A DNA stretch of 64,000 nt from Helicobacter labetoulli. GTDB lineage: Bacteria; Campylobacterota; Campylobacteria; Campylobacterales; Helicobacteraceae. The stretch lies in contig NZ_QXJF01000004.1 in assembly GCF_003670275.1 (NCBI RefSeq), positions 63,791 through 127,790 on the forward strand, given 5' to 3'. This document shows positions 20,358 to 29,372 of the stretch, in pieces. Position numbers and translations under genes: made by a program. Position 1 is the first letter of the stretch. Each line of letters begins with the position of its first letter. The notes under the pieces are model-generated. The model searched no databases. It was not told the origin of the DNA and saw only the letters and a list, made by a program, of their open reading frames with translations.

Positions 20358-20855
20358 TTATTTTCTCTCTATATTCAAATGCTTTTTGCTTAAAGCTTTA
20401 ATCTTTTGATAGATAGAATCAAAATCCATTCCATAAGTGCGAGTATCAGCTATGCTTGTAATAAAATTTGTATCGCCTACATATCGTGGCACAAAATGTA
20501 TATGTAAATGCTCGGGGATTCCAGCTCCAGCGGCTTTTTTGATATTTATCCCCATATTTACCCCTTGTGCACCATACTCATACAGCACAGACATCGCCTT
20601 ATGTGAAAGTGTGTGTAGATGAAGCCACACTTCAAGAGGCAATTTCTCTGGGGAATCGCAATGTGCCAAAGGCAAAAGCATAAAATGCCCGGGTGTGTAG
20701 GGGTAAAGATTCATAACACCAAAGACAAAATCATCACGATAAATCACGCGATTCTTCTCATCATCTTGTGGATTCTTAGCAATTTGACAAAATACACACC
20801 CATCAATGCAAGAGCCAAAATATTCACTCCTCCAAGGTGCGTAGATTCTCTGCAT
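20358..20855 (-). CDS. HIT-family nucleotide hydrolase
   Basis: Histidine-triad protein that hydrolyses or transfers nucleotidyl groups from dinucleoside polyphosphates or similar substrates. The triad is HLHIHFVPRY in the C-terminal half, preceded by GMNIKKAAGAGIPEH; a CxxC-like CIDGCVFC pair near the N-terminus fits the zinc-binding branch of the family. The ATG at 20855 follows GAGGA with 5 bp spacing and gives the start MQRIYAPWRSEYF; an upstream in-frame TTG lacks a ribosome site. The gap to murF is 8 bp. The substrate in vivo is not defined. Confidence 0.9.
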   Translation of the reverse strand: MQRIYAPWRSEYFGSCIDGCVFCQIAKNPQDDEKNRVIYRDDFVFGVMNLYPYTPGHFMLLPLAHCDSPEKLPLEVWLHLHTLSHKAMSVLYEYGAQGVNMGINIKKAAGAGIPEHLHIHFVPRYVGDTNFITSIADTRTYGMDFDSIYQKIKALSKKHLNIERK

Positions 20856-20863
20856 TCTAATCC

Positions 20864-22342
20864 TCAAATATAACTTGGTGCATCATTACTAAATAACACC
20901 AAATCGTATGGTTGAGAGCAGGATTTAAGCATATCTTCAAGCATAGATTTATCTTTAATAATAATTTTTTGCGTGTTGTGTATGTTGTCAGCAAGTGTCC
21001 TAGCATTCAACTCTCCCGTGATAATCGCAATATCAAAGACTTCATCAATGGCTTTTGCAAGTTCAATATTTGCCTCCTTTGTGCTTTCCACAATGCCGGG
21101 TGTTACGATGATCTTGCGTCCTTCATAGAGTGAAGAAAGCCTTATAGCTTCCTTCATACCCTTAAGATTCCCATTAAAGCCATCATCAATAATGAGCTTT
21201 TGATTTGTTTGAATCTTATTGAGCCTATGCGGGATTGGCTCAATTCTCCTCACCGCCTTTTGAATCTCCTCTACCCTTAGCCCAAGCTCAATCCCCATAT
21301 AAATCGCCGCACTAAGATTGATAACATTAAATTGCCCTAGCACCATCGTTTCAAAACGATGCCACTCATTATTGATAAAGAGTTCAAAGCTTGTGCCTTC
21401 AAGGTTTGCCTCTACATTTCGCACATTTTCAGGAAAATATATGATTTTTTTAGCAAGGGCATTATCAAGATTCTGCGGTTTTAGATTATCTTTAAACACA
21501 AAAGCTTTTTTGAGCCTTTTGCTTTGCAATAACTCAAATTTTGTCTCAACAATATTTTCTAAACTTTTAAAATACTCTAAATGCTGCTCCCCTACTTCGC
21601 CTATCACAGCATAATGCGGATTAATAAACTCACTAATCAAAGCAATATCACCTTTCAAACGCGCCCCAGCTTCAGTGATGTAAATCTCTGTGGTGTAATC
21701 AAGGTTATTATTAATATCAGCCACAATGCCTGTGTGCGTATTGACACTACGCGGCGTGGCATACACACGATACTTTTCTTTTAGAATCTGGACAAGAAAG
21801 TTTTTCATACTTGTTTTGCCATAGCTCCCTGTTACGCCGATGATAATAAGACGCGACATAATATCAAGCTTCTCTTTCGCAAGGACGATATAGCGATTAA
21901 GCAAAACATTTTCATATATTTTTGAAATCACACTCGCAAAGATGAGAGGCATTAAATCAAGCAATCCACTCTCAATATCAAGCATATAGCACAAAGATTC
22001 ATTTAAAGCCATAAAGATAAAAAAGATCACAAAAAATTTTACAACACGAGGCGTGAAGTTCAACCTCTTATCAAGCTTAATCGCCCAAACCACAAGAGAG
22101 ATAAAATACACTAGACTTAAACTCACAAGGATATAATCACCAAAAGGGCTAGGCACAAAGAATCCGCCAACATAAATCAATAAAGGAATAATAAAATAAT
22201 ACAAATGCCAAGAGCGTTTATGATGCATAAATAACACTCTTTTAAAACTATAATTATACCATTGCAAATTTGTCATTCCATAATATGCTAGACACAGCAC
22301 AAACACCCATTGTGCTATTGTATCAATGATGTGCATATCCAT
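20864..22342 (-). CDS. murF: UDP-N-acetylmuramoyl-tripeptide--D-alanyl-D-alanine ligase MurF
   Basis: Cytoplasmic ligase that adds D-Ala-D-Ala to UDP-MurNAc-tripeptide, the last soluble step of peptidoglycan precursor synthesis. Unusually for MurF, the first 150 residues are hydrophobic, with about five membrane-like segments (for example YYFIIPLLIYVGGFFV, FFVIFFIFMALN), a feature of Campylobacterota MurF. The ATP-binding motif GVTGSYGKTSMKN follows, then TEAGARLKGDI and the Mur ligase C-terminal domain (IDDGFNGNLKGMKEAI). At 492 residues it fits that form. It is near ddl, which makes its D-Ala-D-Ala substrate. Confidence 0.93.
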   Translation of the reverse strand: MDMHIIDTIAQWVFVLCLAYYGMTNLQWYNYSFKRVLFMHHKRSWHLYYFIIPLLIYVGGFFVPSPFGDYILVSLSLVYFISLVVWAIKLDKRLNFTPRVVKFFVIFFIFMALNESLCYMLDIESGLLDLMPLIFASVISKIYENVLLNRYIVLAKEKLDIMSRLIIIGVTGSYGKTSMKNFLVQILKEKYRVYATPRSVNTHTGIVADINNNLDYTTEIYITEAGARLKGDIALISEFINPHYAVIGEVGEQHLEYFKSLENIVETKFELLQSKRLKKAFVFKDNLKPQNLDNALAKKIIYFPENVRNVEANLEGTSFELFINNEWHRFETMVLGQFNVINLSAAIYMGIELGLRVEEIQKAVRRIEPIPHRLNKIQTNQKLIIDDGFNGNLKGMKEAIRLSSLYEGRKIIVTPGIVESTKEANIELAKAIDEVFDIAIITGELNARTLADNIHNTQKIIIKDKSMLEDMLKSCSQPYDLVLFSNDAPSYI

Positions 22343-22351
22343 ATTTACTCC

Positions 22352-22639
22352 TTATCTTAGAATCTCAAAGCCATCAAATTCTGCCTTCGCAACATCACTT
22401 ACTTCTATATGCGACACTTCACTTTTAATCGTGCCAACACTCAAAATCTCATAGAGTTTTTGTAAATCTTCCTTGCTTCCTTGTGCGACAACACGCACAC
22501 TGCCATCAGCAAGATTGCATACATAGCCACTTATTTTTATTCCCTCTTCATTGATGGCATCAACCTTTGCCTTTACAAAACGGCGAAATCCCACACCCTG
22601 CACCTTGCCAAAAACTAAAAACTGCCTACTTATTTTCAC
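22352..22639 (-). CDS. acyP: Acylphosphatase
   Basis: Small enzyme that hydrolyses acyl phosphates. The signature is FLVFGKVQGVGFRRFVKAKV, with the catalytic Arg in GFRRF, followed by ISGYVCNLADGSVRVVAQG with the catalytic Asn in the CNLADGSV motif. I take GTG 22639 as start because AGGAG lies 5 bp before it; a longer frame begins at ATG 22672 inside the hydrolase gene without a comparable ribosome site. With this start it has 95 residues, the normal size, and overlaps the hydrolase gene by 14 bp. Confidence 0.87.
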   Translation of the reverse strand: MKISRQFLVFGKVQGVGFRRFVKAKVDAINEEGIKISGYVCNLADGSVRVVAQGSKEDLQKLYEILSVGTIKSEVSHIEVSDVAKAEFDGFEILR

Positions 22640-23402
22640 TCTCACTCCTATATAATCGCTCCACTTCTGCACCTTGCTTTAAGAAGAAATAGTGATCACC
22701 CTGCATTACAAAAAATCTATTGTGTTTTATTAAACTTGCGATCTTCTCTCCGCAAAAAAGCGGTGTGGCACTATCAGATTCACCCCAAAAAATACTTACC
22801 ACCCCATTATATGAGCTAAACTCCTTTGAAAAATCCTCATCAACAACATTTTTAAAAGTTTGATACATACTTTCGTTCATTGTATTCACATCACTTGAAC
22901 GAAACATCTTGCCAACACTCCTAAGCCCTAGTTTTCCCATTATCTTAGTTAAAGCGATTTTAAAACGCACTTTAAAAGGCTTTGACACTACAATTCCAGC
23001 AGATGAAAGCAAAATCATCTCTTTTGGCTGACACAAAGTCGCCACCTTGCCGCCAAAACTATGCCCAACAATCACACATTCACTCGCTTTTCTCCCGCTC
23101 ACTTCATACACAAACTTTTGTATAATAGCAGCATAATCTTGTGTCTGCAAAGCCACTTCATTAGGGCTATTGCCAAATCCCGGCATATCCACATAAATAT
23201 GACAAAACTCCCTAAAACACTTGCCAAAGGCAATTTTCATTAAATCCTTATTACTCCCCCAGCCGTGTAAAAACAACAAAATAGGCGGTGAATCTTGAGA
23301 TTGCAAAGGTTGAGAATTTGGGGCTAACTCCAAATTGGGCTTTACTATCTCATAGCTTATATCAAATGATATGTTTTGATACTCTATCCGCCTTTGTGCC
23401 AT
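22626..23402 (-). CDS. Alpha/beta-fold hydrolase
   Basis: A 258-residue alpha/beta hydrolase. Visible elements: LFLHGWGSNKDLMK (oxyanion-hole HGWG motif, about residues 43-56), the nucleophile elbow VIVGHSFGGKVATL (GHSFGG, Ser in the middle), an acidic residue in FWGESDSATPLFC and a late His in MQGDHYFFLKQG, giving a complete Ser-Asp-His triad. Substrate unknown. It lies between ddl (3 bp gap) and the acylphosphatase gene, in the same murF-hydrolase-ddl order seen in H. pylori. Confidence 0.88.
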   Translation of the reverse strand: MAQRRIEYQNISFDISYEIVKPNLELAPNSQPLQSQDSPPILLFLHGWGSNKDLMKIAFGKCFREFCHIYVDMPGFGNSPNEVALQTQDYAAIIQKFVYEVSGRKASECVIVGHSFGGKVATLCQPKEMILLSSAGIVVSKPFKVRFKIALTKIMGKLGLRSVGKMFRSSDVNTMNESMYQTFKNVVDEDFSKEFSSYNGVVSIFWGESDSATPLFCGEKIASLIKHNRFFVMQGDHYFFLKQGAEVERLYRSESENK

Positions 23403-23405
23403 AGA

Positions 23406-24443
23406 CTATTTTCCTTTTGCGTGATGAATGCGTTCAATATATTTATAGCTTACCTTGATAGAATGTTTTTTTGGCAAATTGTCAGCCAAAGATTCAAGCA
23501 CACAAGCAAAATCTTCAAACAAATAATTCGCCATAGACCCAGGAATAGGGTTAATCTCATTCAAATACACCTCATCATCAATGACAAAAAAATCGCAACG
23601 GATTAAGCTCCCCTCAAAAGCATTTTCATAAAGTTTGGCAAAATTTTTCTGAATCTTCTGCTCAAGATTTTGACTAATATCAGCTCTCAAAACCTGTGCT
23701 GTGCGAGAAAAGTCCAAATATTTGTTCTCAAAATCTAGCAGTTCTTTCTTACTTGGCTCTTCTACAATAGAGTATTTAAACTCATCTCCTATTTTACAGC
23801 CCGCCAAATTGTATTCTTTCACACCGCTTTTAAAGCATTCCACCACAATGCTATCATCATACTCAAAAGCCAAATCCTTAGCATATTCTAGCTCATCTTC
23901 TTTATTTACTACACTTACACCTATAGAGCTTCCAAGACGAGAGGGTTTTAGAATCAGCGGATAGGGCAAAGTGGGGTTAGGACTATTGCGAGTGAGAATC
24001 TCATAATCTAGCACTTTTACACCTCTTGATTTTGCATAAATCTTTGTCAAAGCCTTATTGAAGCTCATTACACTAGATTCTAGACGCGGACCAATGAAAG
24101 GAATGTGATAAAAATCAAGCAATGCACTTATACTTCCATCTTCTCCATCTGCGCCGTGTATAAGGCTAATAAGTGTATTTGGGATAATTGCCTTGAAGCC
24201 AAAGAGCGTTTTTTTTACAAATGCACCTCTTTGCAAAAAAATCTCTGTGCATTTTTTATACTCACCTGAACTAAAAGTTTTAGACTTCATTAGCGCAGAG
24301 GGAATAAGATAGAATCTATGCGAAGAATCTAAAAAAATAAAGTTTGAAATCTTTTCCCCTAGCACCTTCTTTACTGCAACAGCACTCACTATACTAATCT
24401 CGTGTTCAAAACTCACACCACCAAAAATTACATCAAACTTCAC
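23406..24443 (-). CDS. ddl: D-alanine--D-alanine ligase
   Basis: ATP-grasp enzyme that joins two D-alanines for peptidoglycan. The N-terminal motif FGGVSFEHEISIVSAVAV, the ATP-grasp stretch YPLILKPSRLGSSIGVSVV (Lys and SIGVS), and the metal-binding end YLNEINPIPGSMANYLF are all present. The 345 residues are typical for the Helicobacter enzyme. The start overlaps the uvrA stop by 4 bp (ATGA type), so translation is coupled. It works one step before MurF, encoded 1 kb downstream in the same operon. Confidence 0.95.
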   Translation of the reverse strand: MKFDVIFGGVSFEHEISIVSAVAVKKVLGEKISNFIFLDSSHRFYLIPSALMKSKTFSSGEYKKCTEIFLQRGAFVKKTLFGFKAIIPNTLISLIHGADGEDGSISALLDFYHIPFIGPRLESSVMSFNKALTKIYAKSRGVKVLDYEILTRNSPNPTLPYPLILKPSRLGSSIGVSVVNKEDELEYAKDLAFEYDDSIVVECFKSGVKEYNLAGCKIGDEFKYSIVEEPSKKELLDFENKYLDFSRTAQVLRADISQNLEQKIQKNFAKLYENAFEGSLIRCDFFVIDDEVYLNEINPIPGSMANYLFEDFACVLESLADNLPKKHSIKVSYKYIERIHHAKGK

Positions 24444-27274
24444 TTTTTCTCCTTGTGTTTTTTAGATTTTTTATCACGCTCTAATTCCAAGGCTAAATAT
24501 TTGCCCGTGTAACTTCCACTTTTTGAATGATTTTTAACAATCTGTTCCACAGAGCCACAATCTACGACCTTTCCGCCACCTGCTCCACCCTCTGGACCAA
24601 TATCAAGGATATAATCAGCGTTTTTAATCATATCTAAATTATGTTCAATAACAATAACAGAATTGCCCAAATCCACCAAATGGTGTAGCACTCTTGTGAG
24701 CCTATCCACATCAGCAAAATGTAGCCCTGTGGTTGGCTCATCAAGCACATAAAGTGTCTTGCCCGTGTCCTTACGGCTAAGCTCTTTGGCGAGTTTTATC
24801 CTTTGAGCCTCGCCACCACTTAATGTAATGGCATTTTGTCCCAATGTGATATAGCCTAGCCCCACATCTTGCAGAGTTTGCAAACGCGAAGCAATCTTTG
24901 GCACTTTAGCAAAAAATTCCAACGCACAATCAACACTCATACCTAGCACATCAGCAATGTTTTTACCCTTATAAGTAATCTCCAGCGTTTGGGGATTATA
25001 TTTTGCACCCTGACACATATCGCATTTCACCATAATATCAGGCAAAAAGTGCATTTCAATCTTAATCTCCCCCTCCCCTTGACACTTCTCACATCGCCCA
25101 CCTTTGACATTAAAGCTAAAACGCCCCGCACCATAGCCGCGAATCTTAGATTCTTTAACTTCAGCAAACAATGTGCGTATATCGTCCATTAGGTGCGTGT
25201 AAGTAGCTGGGTTACTACGCGGTGTGCGTCCAATAGGGCTTTGGTCTAAATAAATTACCTTGTCTAAATGCTCCAACCCCACAATCTCAACGCCATCGCA
25301 TTTTTGCACTTTTTTAGCATTGTTTAAAAGCTCTTGTGCCACAGGCAAAAGTGTTTGCAAAATAAGAGAGCTTTTGCCACTCCCGCTTACACCTGTTACA
25401 CACACAAACTGCGATAATGGAATCTTTGTGCTAAGTGCGTGGATATTATTAATATTTACATTTTTGATACCAAGCCAATGTTCAATCTTACGCTTATGCG
25501 GATACTCAATAATCCGCTCACCCTTGACATATTCAGCTGTGAGTGTGTGAGATTCTAATAAAGCTTTAACATCACCACTAAAGACAACCTCCCCTCCACG
25601 AAGCCCTGCTTCTGGTCCAATATCTACAATATAATCCGCATTTAAAATCGTCTCTTTATCGTGTTCTACCACAATAACACTATTACCTTTTTCCTGCAAA
25701 CTCCGCAAGGTTTTAATAAGCCGCAAGGTATCTCGCTCGTGCAGTCCAATACTAGGCTCATCAAGCACATACATCACGCCTGTAAGCCCACTGCCGATTT
25801 GACTAGCAATGCGAATGCGTTGAGATTCTCCCCCGCTAATGCTTCTTGCATCACGCCCCAAACTCAAATAGCCTAGCCCCACATCATAGAGAAAAAATAA
25901 CCTTTCTCTTATCTCTTTTAAAATAGGCTCTGCGATGAAGCTTTTTTGAGAATCTAAATAGGCAAAATGTGAGCTATCATTAAAAAACTCATACACCTTT
26001 TCAATAGGCAGACTGATAATATCCCCTATACCAAACCCTGCAACTTTTACACTCAAAGATTCTGCCCTCAAGCGATGTCCGTGGCACTTTTGGCACACCT
26101 TCTCTGTTGTATAGTCTCCTAACTCCTTATCATCTTTAAACATATCATACGCAATTTGCAGAATCCCTTTCCACGGACGCTTTAATTTACTTGAACGCCA
26201 AGTGATTTCCACTTCCTCTTCTCGCCCATAAAGGAGTATGCTTTGTTGTGTGCTACTTAGCTCTTCAAAGCTTGAATCTGGATTAATCTTAGCACTCTTA
26301 CATAGGGCATAAAACAGCTCGGCATAATAATTGCGATTAAAGCCAAAAATAATTTTTATTCCACCTTTGTTCAGTGGCTGAGACTTATCAAGAATCTTTT
26401 TAATATCAATGGCATACTTTGCACCAAGCCCTGAGCAGTCCTCACACGCACCTTTTGGAGAGTTGAAAGAAAAGCCAAGTGGCTCTAGCTCTTCAAAGCT
26501 CACCTTACATTTAAAACACGCAAAATGCTCGGAATAGTGCAAGAACTTCTTCTCATCAACAAGCTCTACTTCCACTTCACCATAAGATTCTTTCAACGCT
26601 TTTTCCACACCTTGTGCGATACGCGTTCTATTTTCTTCTGTATTGACTACCCTATCTATCACAACCTTAATCGTGTGCTTTTTATGCTTGGCAAGCTCAA
26701 ACTCCTCATCAAGCCGCACCATCACGCCATCTATCATTGCGCGTACATAGCCTTTTTGACGCAAAGATTCTATTTTATCCGCAAAACTCCCCTTTTTCTC
26801 TTTCACAATAGGTGCTAAAAGTATGAGTTTTGAATCTTTAGGTAAAGATAAAATTTGCTCAATAATATCTGTTTGACTCATTTGCGAAATCTGCTCACCA
26901 CACAAATGGCAATGCTGAATCCCAACCCTTGCATACAAAAGTCGCAAATAATCATAAATCTCTGTAATTGTGCCAACCGTGGAGCGTGGATTTTTACTTG
27001 TAGTTTTTTGATCAATGGCAATAGCAGGTGTTAGCCCCTCTATCTTATCAACATTTGGTTTGCCAACCTTATCTAGGAATTGTCGTGCATAGCTTGAAAG
27101 CGATTCTATATATCGCCTTTGCCCCTCGGCATAGAGCGTATCAAATGCGAGTGTTGATTTACCAGAGCCTGAAAGCCCGGTAAAAACGACAAGCTGATTT
27201 TTGGGAATACTCAAATTGATATTTTTAAGATTATTTTCCCTCGCACCTACAATGTGGATATGATCATTTTTCAA
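24440..27274 (-). CDS. uvrA: Excinuclease ABC subunit A
   Basis: DNA-damage recognition ATPase of nucleotide excision repair. Two ABC modules are visible: Walker A GLSGSGKSTLAFDTLYAEGQ near residue 33 and GVSGSGKSSLILQTLL near residue 625, with signature motifs SISGGESQRIRIASQIG and TLSGGEAQRIKLAKELS. Zinc-binding Cys clusters CHLCGE and CFKCK...CEDCSG lie in module 1 and CEKCQGEGEIKIEMHFLPD...CDMCQG in module 2. Length 944, normal. First gene of a probable uvrA-ddl-hydrolase-acyP-murF-HIT-ankyrin run with 3-10 bp gaps or overlaps. Confidence 0.97.
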   Translation of the reverse strand: MKNDHIHIVGARENNLKNINLSIPKNQLVVFTGLSGSGKSTLAFDTLYAEGQRRYIESLSSYARQFLDKVGKPNVDKIEGLTPAIAIDQKTTSKNPRSTVGTITEIYDYLRLLYARVGIQHCHLCGEQISQMSQTDIIEQILSLPKDSKLILLAPIVKEKKGSFADKIESLRQKGYVRAMIDGVMVRLDEEFELAKHKKHTIKVVIDRVVNTEENRTRIAQGVEKALKESYGEVEVELVDEKKFLHYSEHFACFKCKVSFEELEPLGFSFNSPKGACEDCSGLGAKYAIDIKKILDKSQPLNKGGIKIIFGFNRNYYAELFYALCKSAKINPDSSFEELSSTQQSILLYGREEEVEITWRSSKLKRPWKGILQIAYDMFKDDKELGDYTTEKVCQKCHGHRLRAESLSVKVAGFGIGDIISLPIEKVYEFFNDSSHFAYLDSQKSFIAEPILKEIRERLFFLYDVGLGYLSLGRDARSISGGESQRIRIASQIGSGLTGVMYVLDEPSIGLHERDTLRLIKTLRSLQEKGNSVIVVEHDKETILNADYIVDIGPEAGLRGGEVVFSGDVKALLESHTLTAEYVKGERIIEYPHKRKIEHWLGIKNVNINNIHALSTKIPLSQFVCVTGVSGSGKSSLILQTLLPVAQELLNNAKKVQKCDGVEIVGLEHLDKVIYLDQSPIGRTPRSNPATYTHLMDDIRTLFAEVKESKIRGYGAGRFSFNVKGGRCEKCQGEGEIKIEMHFLPDIMVKCDMCQGAKYNPQTLEITYKGKNIADVLGMSVDCALEFFAKVPKIASRLQTLQDVGLGYITLGQNAITLSGGEAQRIKLAKELSRKDTGKTLYVLDEPTTGLHFADVDRLTRVLHHLVDLGNSVIVIEHNLDMIKNADYILDIGPEGGAGGGKVVDCGSVEQIVKNHSKSGSYTGKYLALELERDKKSKKHKEKK

Positions 27275-27290
27275 AGATTATCCTTGTATC

Positions 27291-28871
27291 CTACACATTT
27301 ACAATCTTCACACCAAGACACGCAGGAATTGCCTCAAGCTCATTAATCGCCTCACTTGGCACATCTAAATCCACAAGAATAACCGCCATTGCCTCTTTAT
27401 TTTGCCTAGCAAGGCGAAAATCTGCGATATTAACCTTATAATTCCCCAAAATGCTTCCCACAAGCCCCACAACACCCGGAACATCGGTATTTTTGAAAAA
27501 TATCATCTTGCCCTTTGGCTCAATATCAAACTGAAACTGATTAATAGAAGTGATACGCAAATGCCTATCCTCAAATACTGCTCCACTTAAGCTAATAGTT
27601 TCACTTTGTGTGCTAAGCGTAATAGCAATATGATTTTTATAAGTCTCATTCTGCTTTTTGCAGATTGTCTTTATCTCAATGCCACGCTCTTTAGCTACAA
27701 ATGGAGCATTGACATAATTTATCTTATCTCCCAAACTCGCATTTAACGCCCCAACAAGCCCAAAAGTTTGTAACGAATCCGCATACTCACTTATCTCACC
27801 CTGTGCCTCTATACAAATGGAAGTAATCACTCCCTTATTTGCTTGCACAGCTAAGAATCCAAGCTTTTGCATAAGCTCAAGATATGGCTTTACCATTTTT
27901 GGTAGCTCATTTTCTTTAACCGGGAGATTCAGTGCATTAGGATAGCTTGAGCCTCGTGCAGCTTCAATGGCCGCTTGGGCTGCCTGAATGGCAATTTGCT
28001 CTTGAGATTCTAAGGTGTTAGCCCCAATATGTGGTGTTACATACACATTTGGTAAATCAAGCAAGGCATTATCAATCGCCGGTTCTTTATCAAACACATC
28101 AATCCCAGCCCACTTGATTTTACCAGATTCTAGCCCTGCATATAAATCCTTTTCATTATACAACCCACCTCTGGCACAATTTATTAAAATCACACCATCT
28201 TTCATTTTTTCAATTTGTTGAGATGTAATCATATTTTTTGTTTCAGTATTTTTTGGTGTATGGATAGTGATAATGTCGCAGGAGAGAATCTCATCAAAAT
28301 TTGTCGTGTAATTGATACCCAAATCCGTAGCCTTTGATGGCAAAATATAAGGGTCATAAGCCAACACTTCCATTTCAAAGGCTTTTGCCCTAATGCCTAC
28401 ACGACTTCCAATATTGCCAAACCCTATAATACCAAGCTTTTTGCCCTTTAGCTCAATACCATACCAATCTTCGCGTTTCCATTTTCTTTCATTTTTGAGC
28501 TGGGCATTTGCTCCGGGAAAATTACGCACAGCATTAATCAAATGTGCCATTGTAAGCTCCACCGCTGCAATAGTATTTGCCGTAGGCACATTCATCACAA
28601 CAATACCTTTGCGTGAGCAGCCATCAATATCAACATTATCCACACCTACGCCAGCACGCACAACCGCCCTTATCTGCCCAGAAGATTCCAAAAATCTTTC
28701 ATCAACATCTGTTGAACTTCGTGTAATGACAACATCGGCATTTGCTATTTTACCCAACAACTCATCTTTTGGAATGGAAGCAAGATTCTCCATTTCAATA
28801 TCACTTTGAGCCAAGAGCAAATCAAGCCCACTTTGATGAATATGATCGCACACAATGATTTTATACTTCAT
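27291..28871 (-). CDS. serA: D-3-phosphoglycerate dehydrogenase SerA
   Basis: First enzyme of serine synthesis, oxidising 3-phosphoglycerate with NAD+. The NAD-binding motif is LGIIGFGNIGSRVGIRAKAF; the substrate/catalytic elements VGVDNVDIDGCSRKGI, INCARGGLYNEKDL and VYVTPHIGANTLESQEQ (catalytic His) follow. A C-terminal intervening and ACT domain (IFFKNTDVPGVVGLVGSILG) make this the long form of about 526 residues. I start at ATG 28871, which has AAGGAG 7 bp upstream; an upstream in-frame start overlaps the neighbouring gene and lacks a site. Confidence 0.95.
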   Translation of the reverse strand: MKYKIIVCDHIHQSGLDLLLAQSDIEMENLASIPKDELLGKIANADVVITRSSTDVDERFLESSGQIRAVVRAGVGVDNVDIDGCSRKGIVVMNVPTANTIAAVELTMAHLINAVRNFPGANAQLKNERKWKREDWYGIELKGKKLGIIGFGNIGSRVGIRAKAFEMEVLAYDPYILPSKATDLGINYTTNFDEILSCDIITIHTPKNTETKNMITSQQIEKMKDGVILINCARGGLYNEKDLYAGLESGKIKWAGIDVFDKEPAIDNALLDLPNVYVTPHIGANTLESQEQIAIQAAQAAIEAARGSSYPNALNLPVKENELPKMVKPYLELMQKLGFLAVQANKGVITSICIEAQGEISEYADSLQTFGLVGALNASLGDKINYVNAPFVAKERGIEIKTICKKQNETYKNHIAITLSTQSETISLSGAVFEDRHLRITSINQFQFDIEPKGKMIFFKNTDVPGVVGLVGSILGNYKVNIADFRLARQNKEAMAVILVDLDVPSEAINELEAIPACLGVKIVNV

Positions 28872-28896
28872 AAACGCACTCCTTTTTTTGTTTTGG

Positions 28897-29358
28897 TTAC
28901 TGCACACTAAAACTAAGGCGATAATACTTTAAATCTGCCAAAAGCTTTTCATACATAGCCTCATCTGTCAAAAAAACCATAAGCCTAAGGCTATCGCCTG
29001 ACTTATAATAGGCAGATTCTATATTATTTTGTCGCAACACCTGCTTAACACAAGCAAATTTATACTCATCTAAATCATTAATGCTAATTGAGGAAGGCAT
29101 ACCACGCTTAGAATCCTTATCAGCAAAATCAAATCGCACACTAAGCTCCGTAGCAGGGTAAGCATAAGGCAACTCATCGCGATCAGCAAGAGAGTTGAGC
29201 CAACTCTCTTGCTGAATCTGATTTGTGTGAGTTTGTGGAAACTCAATAGGCTGAGCTTGGAAGCTTGGGGATATAGAAATTTTATCTAAATACAAAACAC
29301 CATAAATCGCCCCACTTAAAACCGCCAAAAGCCCTGCAACAAATGCTAGCTTTTTCAT
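28897..29358 (-). CDS. Conserved hypothetical membrane-anchored protein between rpsA and serA
   Basis: A 153-residue protein with one N-terminal membrane segment (about residues 4-23) and a soluble remainder, probably periplasmic. The C-terminal 60 residues (NDLDEYKFACVKQVLRQNNI; LLADLKYYRLSFSV) look like a small alpha/beta domain. No enzymatic motif. The same position between rpsA and serA holds a hypothetical gene in H. pylori. Gaps of 14 bp to rpsA and 25 bp to serA indicate one transcript. Confidence 0.75.
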   Translation of the reverse strand: MKKLAFVAGLLAVLSGAIYGVLYLDKISISPSFQAQPIEFPQTHTNQIQQESWLNSLADRDELPYAYPATELSVRFDFADKDSKRGMPSSISINDLDEYKFACVKQVLRQNNIESAYYKSGDSLRLMVFLTDEAMYEKLLADLKYYRLSFSVQ

Positions 29359-29372
29359 TGCCTAGCTATCTC

